Assembly (NCBI RefSeq): GCF_000308715.1
Contig: NZ_BAGH01000615.1
Coordinates: 62,001 to 126,000 of the forward strand
Reading direction: 5' to 3'
Source of the DNA: Nocardia tenerifensis NBRC 101015
GTDB taxonomy: Bacteria; Actinomycetota; Actinomycetes; Mycobacteriales; Mycobacteriaceae
DNA length: 64,000 nt
Each line of letters starts with the position of its first letter. The first letter of the stretch is position 1. Both the position numbers and the translations under genes were made by a program. Below, piece by piece: positions 57,073 to 64,000 of the stretch. The notes under the pieces are model-generated. The model ran no database searches, had not been told where the DNA came from, and saw nothing but the letters and a program-made list of their open reading frames with translations.

Positions 57073-58482
57073 TCACAGGATTTGAACACTTCCTTGGGCT
57101 GCTCCGAGAGACACGGCCACGTTCAGACCGAGGGACGGATCGCATCGCCGGATCGCCCCCGCGAACCTTCGGCCGATGGCGAAGACGCCGGTCTGGGTGG
57201 AGTAGTCGGCGAACGCCACCCCGCTCAGGCCGGGGGAGGCCAGGTGAACCATGGGCGACGAGACGACCCGCTGCACGATCCAGCGCTGGTCTCCGGTCAC
57301 GGCGTCCTCGACGGCTTGCTCCCAGGCGCGCTGCTCGGTGGCCGGGCCGAAGATCAGACCTCTCCCGCAGAATCCGTCCGCGGGCTTCAACACGCAGTCA
57401 CCGCGTCGCCGGACGACCGTCTCGGCGAACTCGTCGACCATCATCCTGGTCCACGGCAGCGCCGCGTTGATCCGCCCGGGCAGGGGGGCCGCGAGGTGAC
57501 CGGACCCGGCCGCCTCGGAAAGCATCGCTATGAATGCCTTGTCCAGGTAGACGTCCGCGCCCTCTTTGCCGATCATCGCGACGGAGCCGCGGCGGACATG
57601 CTCCAACAGGTGGTGCCAGAGTTCCTCGTCGAATCCCGGCACGCTGTCGGTCTCGGCGAAGAAGCGGTAGACGGCGTCGACGCGCCGTCCGTCGAGTCTG
57701 ACGCACTCGCCGTCCAGGTCGAGGTCCTCGACCGCCGCGGACACGGCGGTGACGCCGTATCGAGCCAGCGCGTCGACGAGTCCGCGGTAGGCGTGCGGCG
57801 GCACGTTGTCGTCTTCGTTGCCCCAGTAGGCGATGACCATCAGACGCGACCGGTCCAGGTGTTCGACCTCGATGAGATGCTCGGCGAGTGCCCGCACGGT
57901 ATCGACGTGCGACGCGCCCGCGCGGCGCAGATACTCCGCCGCGGCGGGCCACGCCCCGTACATCCGGGCGAGCACCGCGCTCATGGCGAGACCGCCCAGC
58001 GGTGTTCCCGCGTTCAGTTCCACGAACCACGGAGCGCCCGCGCTATCGAAGACCACGTCGGGTCGTGCGATGCGCGCCCAATCCCGGCCGGGGGCCAACC
58101 AAGGGAGGTTCCGCTGCCACGGCGGCAGCCGCAGGGCTTCGGCGATCCGGCCCGGATCGTGCCGGAACTTCTCCCGCAGCACCGTGTCGATTCCGTCGAA
58201 AATCGCGGTGAGGCCGGTCTGGAGTGCGGTGTGGGTGCCGCGTGCGAGGAACTGGGGAGTGAGGACGAAGGGCCAGGTATCGATCGGCACGCCCAACTCG
58301 ATCATCTCCGCCAGGGCGGCTCCGGGCCGGGACGGGTCGATGGCGAAGTGGCGCTGGGCATCTGCCCGGTGGTCCTTCAGCCAGTTGTTGAAGTCGGCTT
58401 CGTGGTCCGTGGTACTCACCTCGATCGGGTTTGCGGATCCGCTTGGCGCTGTGCCGAATTGGTCGAGCGATTCGCCGCGCAT
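57073..58482 (-). CDS. ATP-grasp-like protein (circularly permuted / glutathionylspermidine-synthase-like)
   Basis: 469 aa from ATG 58482, whose A overlaps the previous stop (TGATG). Segments typical of the ATP-grasp fold are ARPDVVFDSAGAPWFVELNAGTPLGG, with the metal-binding ELN, and DCVLKPADGFCGRGLIFG, a Lys and glycine-rich ATP loop. The order suggests a permuted ATP-grasp as in glutathionylspermidine-synthase-like proteins. These enzymes form amide bonds through acyl phosphates. In this operon it may add an amine or amino acid to the peptide product. That is inference. Confidence 0.65.
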   Translation of the reverse strand: MRGESLDQFGTAPSGSANPIEVSTTDHEADFNNWLKDHRADAQRHFAIDPSRPGAALAEMIELGVPIDTWPFVLTPQFLARGTHTALQTGLTAIFDGIDTVLREKFRHDPGRIAEALRLPPWQRNLPWLAPGRDWARIARPDVVFDSAGAPWFVELNAGTPLGGLAMSAVLARMYGAWPAAAEYLRRAGASHVDTVRALAEHLIEVEHLDRSRLMVIAYWGNEDDNVPPHAYRGLVDALARYGVTAVSAAVEDLDLDGECVRLDGRRVDAVYRFFAETDSVPGFDEELWHHLLEHVRRGSVAMIGKEGADVYLDKAFIAMLSEAAGSGHLAAPLPGRINAALPWTRMMVDEFAETVVRRRGDCVLKPADGFCGRGLIFGPATEQRAWEQAVEDAVTGDQRWIVQRVVSSPMVHLASPGLSGVAFADYSTQTGVFAIGRRFAGAIRRCDPSLGLNVAVSLGAAQGSVQIL

Positions 58483-58958
58483 CAGAGCAACTCGGTCGGC
58501 AGCGTCAGTCGGGCCAGCCGGTACGGCAGGGTGATGCCCTTGCCGCCCAGTTCGAATAGCACGCCCAGGGCGCGTAGCGCCGCGGTGGCCGGGCACGGTG
58601 GCACTGCTCCGGGACGGTGCAGCCGATCGAAGAGGGCGAGTTGCTCCGGATCGTCTATGACGGTCTCGGTTTCGTCGCCGGAACGGCCGTCGTAGACGAT
58701 GACGAACCCGGGTCCGCGTCGGAAGTAGAACTGGCCCGGCCGGTGTCGCGCGCGCCAGTCCGTGGGTTGGACGCCGGACGCGAGGTAGAGCGGCGGTACC
58801 AGGTGATGCAGCCGCGCAAGGATTTTCGGCTCAGCGTCGCACGACCACCGGATGGATTCGCCCCGGGCGGTCAGGTCGCGCAGGTCCGCCACGAAATCGA
58901 GGAACTCCTGCACGCGGTGCATATCGACGTGGGTCAGGGTGTCGGGGCTCGAGAGCAT
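58482..58958 (-). CDS. small partner protein of the radical SAM enzyme (DUF5825-like?)
   Basis: 158 aa. No catalytic motif. Mixed alpha/beta protein with EFLDFVADLRDLTARGESIRWSC, FYFRRGPGFVIVYD, and a C-terminal LFELGGKGITLPYRLARL. From memory, proteins of this size and pattern accompany B12-type RiPP-maturation radical SAM genes in actinobacteria (DUF5825 family), but I cannot verify that. It starts 6 nt after the radical SAM gene and its stop overlaps the ATP-grasp start. It could serve as a peptide-recognition partner. Confidence 0.6.
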   Translation of the reverse strand: MLSSPDTLTHVDMHRVQEFLDFVADLRDLTARGESIRWSCDAEPKILARLHHLVPPLYLASGVQPTDWRARHRPGQFYFRRGPGFVIVYDGRSGDETETVIDDPEQLALFDRLHRPGAVPPCPATAALRALGVLFELGGKGITLPYRLARLTLPTELL

Positions 58959-58964
58959 GGTCGC

Positions 58965-60803
58965 CTACCGATCGTTCGCGGACTTGATGCTCGCGCGCCG
59001 GGTGGGCAGCGACACGACCCGGCCGCCTTCGTGGAACACCAGACCCAGCCGCTCCCATTCGCCGACGAGTTCATCGGCTGCCTCCGGGGTGAGACCCGCT
59101 GCTCGGGCGGCGCCCGCGATGGTGTGCGGCGTATGCAGCCGGCGGAACAGCTCCGCGGCGGGCCCCGCCTCGATCTTCAGATCGTGCGCCGGCCAACCGG
59201 CTCGGCGGTCCTCGATGAGCAGCGTGCGGTCCGGAAGTTCCCGTGCCACAAGGCTGCTCGCGAGGTACACCTGCTGCCACGAGGTAATGGCACTGCGCAC
59301 GGTGCCCTCGTAATCGGTGCCGATGCCGCAGTGCGGCGCGTCGAACTGGTAGGCGAGGTCCTCGAGTTGCTCGCGGTCGAGATCGTAGACGTGGTCGTAC
59401 AGGGCGGCCGGGCGGCGTTCGCGGAAGCCGAGCTCCGGCCGCTCGAAATGCGGGCTGTATCGCTCGAGCAGAATCCGCACGCTGCCCCCGGGCGGCTGAA
59501 GGTGGGCGAGCGCCGGGAGTTGCCGCAGGACGATCGCGTAGTCGTCCTCGGTTTCGCCGGGGAAGCCGTACAGGTAGTTCCAGTCGACCGTGATGTCGTG
59601 GTTTTCGCAGTCCCGCAACAGTTTCACGTTCTGCGTGGCGTGCACACCCTTGTCCATGATCGACAGCACCCGGGAGCTGAGGTTCTCGATGCCGGGCTGG
59701 ATATGGACCAGTCCGGCGCGGCGCAGCAGCCGGATATCGTCCTCGCGCAGATTGGCTTTCACCTCGTAGTAGAAGTGCAGGTCCCAGTCCAGCTCCGCGA
59801 GGCGCGGCAGGAGCGTGCGCAGGTACTCCATGTCGAGGATGTTGTCCACGGCCACGATATCGAGCACGCGGTGCCGCTCGACCAGCTCGTGCAGGTGGGT
59901 CAGCACCTGCTCGGCCGGGCGCGACCGGAATTTCATGGTGAGGCCGTTGAGTCCGCAGAAGGTGCAGGTGTGTTTCTCGCCCCACCAGCAACCGCGGGCC
60001 GCCTCGTACACGAGCCGGGGGCGGATCGCGTCGCGAATCGGGCTGGCCGCCAGCGCGGCGAACCACTCGGTGTAGTCGGGCGCGGGAATCGTGTGCATGG
60101 CCGGGGAGGGTGCGGGCGGGTTGGTGACGGTGGTGCGGTCGGGCGCGCGCCAGGACAGGCCGCGCACCGCACTCGCCGACCGCTCGCCGTGCAGATAGTC
60201 GAGGAAATCCACGAAAGACTGTTCCGCTTCGCCGCTCATGACGTAGTCGATGAACGAGAAGTTGCGGTGGATCGCCGGGCCCATCGGCATATCGCAGTTG
60301 CCGCCGCCCATGATGATGGTCGTCTCGGGCCGCAGCGCTTTGATCCGCTTGGCCAGCGCCAGCGAAGGCACGTTCTGCTGGAAGGTACTGCTGAAGCCGA
60401 TCAGGTCGGGCGCTTCGTCGGCGATCCGCTCGGCCTGCATCTCGATGAACGCGCGGGAATGCCGGGCCATCTCCAAGGACGCGCCCAAGCGGACGCCGCG
60501 CCGTGCCAGGTACGCCTCGTAGCGGTCGCGACGCCACTCCGGCGTGTCGTACAGGGCCGGTGTGAAGATCCAGTCGCCCATGCCGTGCCAGACACCGACA
60601 TTGGCGACGTAGTCGTATTCGGGTATCCCGATGTGCCCGTCCGTGGCGTCGCGCAGATACTCGGCCCACGCGAGGTTGAGGTAGCGATCGCCGACCTCAT
60701 GGGCCACGCCGCAGCGCTGGGCGGCGACGACCCGAAGCGTGGCCACCGGCAGCGACGGCGTCTCCAGCAGATTCCACGGCATCGAGACCAGTAGTACCTT
60801 CAC
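58965..60803 (-). CDS. B12-dependent RiPP-maturation radical SAM enzyme
   Basis: 612 aa, GTG start behind GAGGAG. The N-terminal ~220 residues look like a cobalamin-binding domain (LLVSMPW start, DLIGFSSTFQQNVPSL, IIMGGGNCD). The radical SAM cluster motif is C-x7-C-x2-C: RGCWWGEKHTCTFCGLNG, with Cys272, Cys280 and Cys283. CWWGxKHxCTFCGLN is the hallmark of the RiPP-maturation radical SAM family (TIGR03975 type), whose members methylate unactivated carbons or otherwise modify ribosomal peptides. A C-terminal ~150-aa domain follows. A RiPP substrate must therefore exist. The only candidate in the window is the pentapeptide at 63469. Confidence 0.9.
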   Translation of the reverse strand: MKVLLVSMPWNLLETPSLPVATLRVVAAQRCGVAHEVGDRYLNLAWAEYLRDATDGHIGIPEYDYVANVGVWHGMGDWIFTPALYDTPEWRRDRYEAYLARRGVRLGASLEMARHSRAFIEMQAERIADEAPDLIGFSSTFQQNVPSLALAKRIKALRPETTIIMGGGNCDMPMGPAIHRNFSFIDYVMSGEAEQSFVDFLDYLHGERSASAVRGLSWRAPDRTTVTNPPAPSPAMHTIPAPDYTEWFAALAASPIRDAIRPRLVYEAARGCWWGEKHTCTFCGLNGLTMKFRSRPAEQVLTHLHELVERHRVLDIVAVDNILDMEYLRTLLPRLAELDWDLHFYYEVKANLREDDIRLLRRAGLVHIQPGIENLSSRVLSIMDKGVHATQNVKLLRDCENHDITVDWNYLYGFPGETEDDYAIVLRQLPALAHLQPPGGSVRILLERYSPHFERPELGFRERRPAALYDHVYDLDREQLEDLAYQFDAPHCGIGTDYEGTVRSAITSWQQVYLASSLVARELPDRTLLIEDRRAGWPAHDLKIEAGPAAELFRRLHTPHTIAGAARAAGLTPEAADELVGEWERLGLVFHEGGRVVSLPTRRASIKSANDR

Positions 60804-60824
60804 CGCTGACTCCTCTCGGGCCCG

Positions 60825-62183
60825 TCATTTCCAGCCGGCACTGGCGGCCGGGTCGTATCCCAGGCGCAGCGCGCACGTCCGTACCGCACCGTCGGCGATG
60901 ATCGGCTCGAGCAGCGCGCGGCGCCTGCGCCACCGCCCCGGCTCCGGCCGTTGGCTCGCCATGATCACTCCGGAACGCGCCGGTCGCCGGGCCCGCAGAC
61001 GGCAGTGCCGCAGGATCGCGTCGATGGCCGCCTGCCGCGTGGCGTCGTCCATGACGTCCTCGGCCCGCACGCGCAGCGCCGGCAGGGCGGTGGCTTCGAG
61101 CGCGTCGAGGATGTGCGAGTGCGCGGCGGTCCACTGCGCGGCGCATACCAGGGGCAGCGGCCGATCGATCAGATCGCGCCAGCCCGGCGGGAGATCGAAG
61201 TTCCACCACTGCGTCGACCAGCCCGCGGTGCCCGAATAGCCGGGTATTCGTAGCTCGGCGCGGTCGCTCAGGTTGTACGAGAAGAAGCCGCGGTCGCGCC
61301 AGCCGTCGATGAGGCCGTTGATCGCCGCCGCCGGGTTGCGGACGAGGTGGACGACGGTCAGCTCGGACTGCGGAAAGAGGTGCGGTAGCGCCGCGAGGCG
61401 GTACGCGTCCATCGAGGCCTTGAGCAGCAGAGGGCGATCCAGGTCGGCCGGGCCGGGCAGGGGAGCGAGGCCGGGTATCAGAAAAGGGGGCGCCTCCACC
61501 GTCCGGGTGAGTCCCGGTGGCGGGCCGGCGGGCGGCGCCAGCTCGCTGAAGGCGGAGGCGACGATCGCCGGGTCCACGTCGAAGTACCAGGGATCGATCG
61601 GCCAACCGGCCAGGCGCAGCGCCCGCACGCTCGCCATCAGCAATTGCGTTGGGCCGCAGGCTCGCTGGCGCCACCGGGCGATCGTGTCGTGGACGATCGC
61701 CCACGCATTCTCGATGGACAACGAGCACGGCGTCCACTGCTGGGCGAGTACCCGCACGAAACGGTCCGCGAGCACCGCGGGATCCCAGTCCCCGGGGCGG
61801 ATCGGAGTGCGCTCGGTACCCGTGGTGACATCGGCCGCGAGATCGGCGCGGAAGCCCGACGGGTCCGCGGCGTCGGTGATCGTTCCGTCGAAAACGTCTG
61901 CGCCGGCGGGCAATCCGAGCCCGTGCAGCTTGTACAGCACGCTGTGCTCGCCGCCCAGACTCAGGAACGCGCCAGTCGAGCGCAGCAGTTCGTACAGCAG
62001 GCTGCTGCCGCCGCGCGAGGAGGACACGATGACGACCACCCGGCGGAAGGTGGGCAGCCCGTGGCGTCCTTCGCGGCCGAGCGGGTACCGGCTCCGTACC
62101 GCGCGGCAGAAGGCGACGTGGTCGTCGGCCGTGCCGGCGCCTCGGGTCGCGGGCGCGGTGGTCTGGATGGCCTCGATGGTCAT
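60825..62183 (-). CDS. sulfotransferase-like protein
   Basis: 452 aa. The N-terminal part has a P-loop-like PAPS 5'-phosphosulfate loop, VVVIVSSSRGGSSLLYELL. The middle has LTVVHLVRNPAAAINGLIDGW, matching the 3'-phosphate-binding RNP motif of sulfotransferases. It is longer than usual, with an extra ~100 residues between the two motifs. It lies between the P450 and the radical SAM gene (45 and 21 nt spacers). Sulfation of the Tyr hydroxyl is conceivable but unproven. Confidence 0.75.
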   Translation of the reverse strand: MTIEAIQTTAPATRGAGTADDHVAFCRAVRSRYPLGREGRHGLPTFRRVVVIVSSSRGGSSLLYELLRSTGAFLSLGGEHSVLYKLHGLGLPAGADVFDGTITDAADPSGFRADLAADVTTGTERTPIRPGDWDPAVLADRFVRVLAQQWTPCSLSIENAWAIVHDTIARWRQRACGPTQLLMASVRALRLAGWPIDPWYFDVDPAIVASAFSELAPPAGPPPGLTRTVEAPPFLIPGLAPLPGPADLDRPLLLKASMDAYRLAALPHLFPQSELTVVHLVRNPAAAINGLIDGWRDRGFFSYNLSDRAELRIPGYSGTAGWSTQWWNFDLPPGWRDLIDRPLPLVCAAQWTAAHSHILDALEATALPALRVRAEDVMDDATRQAAIDAILRHCRLRARRPARSGVIMASQRPEPGRWRRRRALLEPIIADGAVRTCALRLGYDPAASAGWK

Positions 62184-62228
62184 GGGCGCGACCTGTTTTC
62201 GCGCCCCGGCTTACAGCACATCACTCCG

Positions 62229-63383
62229 TCACCTCAACCACACCGGCAGTGAGGCGATTCCGCGAATGCTGGCCGTTGCCCGGCGAATCGGCCGCCCGGC
62301 CGGCGTCGCGTGCGGATGCTCCGTCAGGAACGCTTCCAGCACAGCCGAACCCAGCTCTACGGAGAGGTTGGCGCCCAGGCACGTATGGGGACCTCGGCCG
62401 AAGCCGAGATGCGGGTTCGGTGTTCGCCGCAGGTTCAGCCTGTCGGGGTCGGCGAAGGCCGCGGGGTCGCGGTTTGCTGCCCCGGTCAGCGCGAGCACCG
62501 TTGCGCCGCAGGGGATCTCGACGCCGGACAATTCGATGTCTTTGGTGGTGAGTCGTTTCGCCACCTGTACCGGGCTGTCATAGCGAATGACCTCGTCCAC
62601 CGCGGTGGCCCGCGCGGCTTTCGACGTCAGCAGCCACTCGCGATGCTCCTCGAAGACGTCGCGGTGGATCAGCAGATGGAGCAGGAGGTTCTCGACCAGT
62701 CCACTGACGGAGGAGTATCCGGCGTGCAGAACCACCCGCACCGTGTTGGCGAGGACGTCGTGGGGGTAAGTCGTGACACCCTTGCGTAACTTGCTGAAGA
62801 ACGCGGAATCACGGTGCTCGTCGAGCCAGGAGTCGGTCAGCTCGGACAGCTCGCGCCTGGCCGCGAGGCTGGGCTCGAGCGCCTCGGGGCGGAAGCCGTA
62901 GTCCATGCCGTGGATGAGGCGGTCGCTCACCTCGGCGAACCACGTCGGATCCGGTTCGCGGGCGCCGAGCACGCCGCAGATGAACCGCAGGGCAAGCGGT
63001 CTGGAGAACTCCTCGATGAGGTCGACGGGCCGGTCGGGGCGAGTCAGGCCGGCGAGGGTTTTGGTGACCAGTTCGGTGAAGGTGCCCGCGGCGGCCGACA
63101 GCCCGGCGTGGATCGACTCCGCGACGGCCTTGCGCAGTGCCACGTTCTCCGGCGGATCGATCATCTGGATGCTGCGCCTGATGGCCGGGAACGCACGGCC
63201 GAGGCGGCCCGGATCGGTGGCGAAAATGGTTGGCGTTTTGAGGATTTCGACACATCCGGCGTGGTCGGTCACCAGGTAGGCGTCGAGATCGTCGTCACGG
63301 GTCACCGGTGCGGCGTCGCGCATTCGGGAATACAGTACGTAGGGGTCGTCCAGCCATTTCGGCGACAATGGCTCGAATTTCAA
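62229..63383 (-). CDS. bytO: cytochrome P450, biarylitide-type cross-linking enzyme (BytO-like)
   Basis: 384 aa from TTG 63383, with GGAG 6 nt upstream. Hallmarks: K-helix EVIR (264-267), heme ligand Cys335 in FGRGPHTCLGAN, and NRDP at 304-307. The I-helix reads AGYSS (221-225), without the usual acid-alcohol pair (E/D-T), as in P450s that couple phenols instead of hydroxylating. The gene starts 85 nt after the stop of a pentapeptide gene (MEYGH) with only a hairpin between. That neighbour pair is the layout of the biarylitide family, whose P450 joins Tyr and His. The symbol is by analogy. Confidence 0.75.
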   Translation of the reverse strand: MKFEPLSPKWLDDPYVLYSRMRDAAPVTRDDDLDAYLVTDHAGCVEILKTPTIFATDPGRLGRAFPAIRRSIQMIDPPENVALRKAVAESIHAGLSAAAGTFTELVTKTLAGLTRPDRPVDLIEEFSRPLALRFICGVLGAREPDPTWFAEVSDRLIHGMDYGFRPEALEPSLAARRELSELTDSWLDEHRDSAFFSKLRKGVTTYPHDVLANTVRVVLHAGYSSVSGLVENLLLHLLIHRDVFEEHREWLLTSKAARATAVDEVIRYDSPVQVAKRLTTKDIELSGVEIPCGATVLALTGAANRDPAAFADPDRLNLRRTPNPHLGFGRGPHTCLGANLSVELGSAVLEAFLTEHPHATPAGRPIRRATASIRGIASLPVWLR

Positions 63384-63416
63384 CGATCACTCCATTCGTA
63401 AGTCCCGACGGTGGTG

Positions 63417-63459
63417 GCCGGTGCCACCCGGCGGTGCGAGACCGTCGGGTGGCACCGGC
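63417..63459 (-). terminator. strong hairpin between pentapeptide gene and P450
   Basis: 14-bp perfect arms GCCGGTGCCACCCG (63417-63430) and CGGGTGGCACCGGC (63446-63459), extended inward by five more pairs (one G-T) to a 19-bp stem with a 5-nt loop. No T-run. It starts 9 nt after the pentapeptide stop. It may cap and stabilise the short transcript or partly terminate, giving more precursor than enzyme. Confidence 0.7.
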
Positions 63460-63468
63460 AAATTCAAG

Positions 63469-63486
63469 TCAGTGACCGTATTCCAC
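63469..63486 (-). CDS. bytA: 18-nt gene for pentapeptide MEYGH, minimal RiPP precursor (bytA-like)
   Basis: The minus strand reads GTGGAATACGGTCACTGA, encoding M-E-Y-G-H. It follows a 10-nt perfect Shine-Dalgarno (AAGGAGGTGA at 63492-63501, 8 nt from GGAGG to GTG), the strongest I noticed in the window. The pattern M-x-Y-x-H followed directly by a P450 is that of the biarylitides, where bytA encodes MRYYH and the P450 cross-links Tyr and His. From memory, the mature product is the tripeptide after loss of the first two residues. Here the core would be Y-G-H. Glu at position 2 and Gly at position 4 are unlike the founding member. Alternative: a leader peptide for attenuation with the downstream hairpin. 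Confidence 0.75.
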   Translation of the reverse strand: MEYGH

Positions 63487-63491
63487 GCAAT

Positions 63492-63501
63492 TCACCTCCT
63501 T
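63492..63501 (-). promoter_or_regulatory. perfect Shine-Dalgarno of the pentapeptide gene
   Basis: AAGGAGGTGA on the minus strand is complementary to the 16S rRNA 3' end over ten consecutive bases. This decides that the GTG at 63486 is a real start. Confidence 0.85.
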
Positions 63502-63541
63502 CGATACCCGAGTTTGCACGCCCGGCACGGCGCGACCGTTT

Positions 63542-63593
63542 TAGATATTCGAAAGGATCGGTGGTGACATGCGTGTGATCGGCATCGTGTCAC
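63542..63593 (-). promoter_or_regulatory. candidate promoter and operator of the RiPP-like operon
   Basis: On the minus strand TGTCAC (63564-63569), a 16-nt spacer and TATCTA (63542-63547) form a possible -35/-10 pair 56 nt before the pentapeptide start. The -35 forms an inverted repeat with 63588-63593 (GTGACA-N18-TGTCAC on the plus strand), a possible repressor site. Assigned by eye only. Confidence 0.3.
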
Positions 63594-63601
63594 GGTAATT
63601 C

Positions 63602-64000
63602 AACGCGCCCCCTCGATCTGTTCACCCAACTGACCATCTGAGCGTGAGGCGCCGCTGTGCAGTGCGAACGGCGCATCCCCTAATTGATCTACAGCACACT
63701 CGATTTGACCTGACCGGTCGGCTTGAAGTAAGTCAACTATGTGGCCTTACCGCGGTGCTTGTCAAGCAGGTGCAAGGCGGGGCATTACCTAACGCATACA
63801 TAATCCGGTTCGCTGAGAATTCACGATACGGATGGAGGTCAGTACGCTCGTGGCGGTGAACTCGATTGAGGGGCAACGATTCAGCACTCCGAGCCGGCGA
63901 CGAAAGCGGTTTCGAGTTGCGCGCTGTGCAATGCACCGGCTTCATGCGAGCGGTAGTGGCCACGCGTGAGACCAGGGTTGCCCATTTTCGCGCCGATTGC
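63602..64000. other. no supported gene to the window edge
   Basis: Short frames on both strands lack domains or good ribosome binding sites. G+C falls around 63700-63840. No longer RiPP precursor is visible here. Confidence 0.5.

Noticed and set aside
63469..63486. Reading MEYGH purely as an attenuator leader peptide
   Set aside because: A leader peptide usually carries repeated codons for a regulated amino acid and a competing anti-terminator. Neither is seen, whereas the M-x-Y-x-H pattern and adjacent P450 match a known precursor class. Kept as the alternative, not as the main call.
63733..63963. 76-aa minus-strand frame upstream of the pentapeptide gene, considered as a longer RiPP precursor
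   Set aside because: GTG start without a ribosome binding site, composition not peptide-like, and oddly distributed residues. No support.
63850..63966. 38-aa plus-strand frame after GGAGG at 63835
   Set aside because: Spacing to the GTG is too long (11 nt), the peptide is Arg-rich without pattern, and it points away from the operon.

Overview
The window is high-GC DNA with actinobacterial gene content: GAF-ANTAR and PucR regulators, many TetR/GntR/MarR regulators, frequent 4-nt ATGA gene overlaps, and GTG/TTG starts. It is most likely from Nocardia or a close relative in the Mycobacteriales. That placement is an inference from gene content; no rRNA or marker gene is present. I saw no tRNA, rRNA, CRISPR array, insertion sequence or riboswitch.

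Layout. (1) 1-1515: the end of an alpha/beta hydrolase and a secreted protein. (2) 2530-7386: a four-gene plus-strand island of lower GC. It holds a protein with an FLxRDG...DTSFRGTVQ module, a nucleoside hydrolase, a SLOG-type nucleotide-binding protein and a histidine phosphatase. I recognise no named system with this set. (3) 7612-30012: mixed accessory genes, including a beta-lactamase-fold lactonase-like enzyme, a PEBP protein, CheR-PAS and CheB-like proteins, a phosphoribosyltransferase/hydrolase fusion, an SDR with a TetR regulator, a class-C beta-lactamase-fold hydrolase, a glutaminase-STAS protein beside an internally deleted AGCS transporter, a patatin, a baeRF-like protein, and a TetR / rifampin-phosphotransferase-like / esterase operon. 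(4) 30516-55581: a large purine or N-heterocycle catabolic locus. It has two GAF-ANTAR proteins (one frameshifted), PucR, LacI, GntR and LysR regulators, two molybdenum hydroxylase systems with XdhC, three amidohydrolase-type enzymes including an adenine-deaminase-like protein, two NCS2 nucleobase permeases, a UbiX/UbiD prenylated-flavin decarboxylase pair, a COG0523 GTPase and a YczE-like membrane protein.

(5) 55792-63501, minus strand: the most interesting part. A complete 18-nt gene at 63469-63486 encodes the pentapeptide MEYGH. It sits behind a 10-nt perfect Shine-Dalgarno sequence and is followed by a 19-bp hairpin and then a cytochrome P450. This is the layout of the biarylitide (bytA/bytO) family of minimal RiPPs, in which the precursor is an M-x-Y-x-H pentapeptide and a P450 cross-links Tyr to His. 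Here the pair appears to head an operon with a sulfotransferase-like protein, a B12-type RiPP-maturation radical SAM enzyme, a small partner protein, an ATP-grasp-like protein and an MFS exporter. A pentapeptide-P450 pair joined to a radical SAM and sulfotransferase module would be a new kind of minimal RiPP pathway. The shared function is inference; the sequence layout is directly visible.
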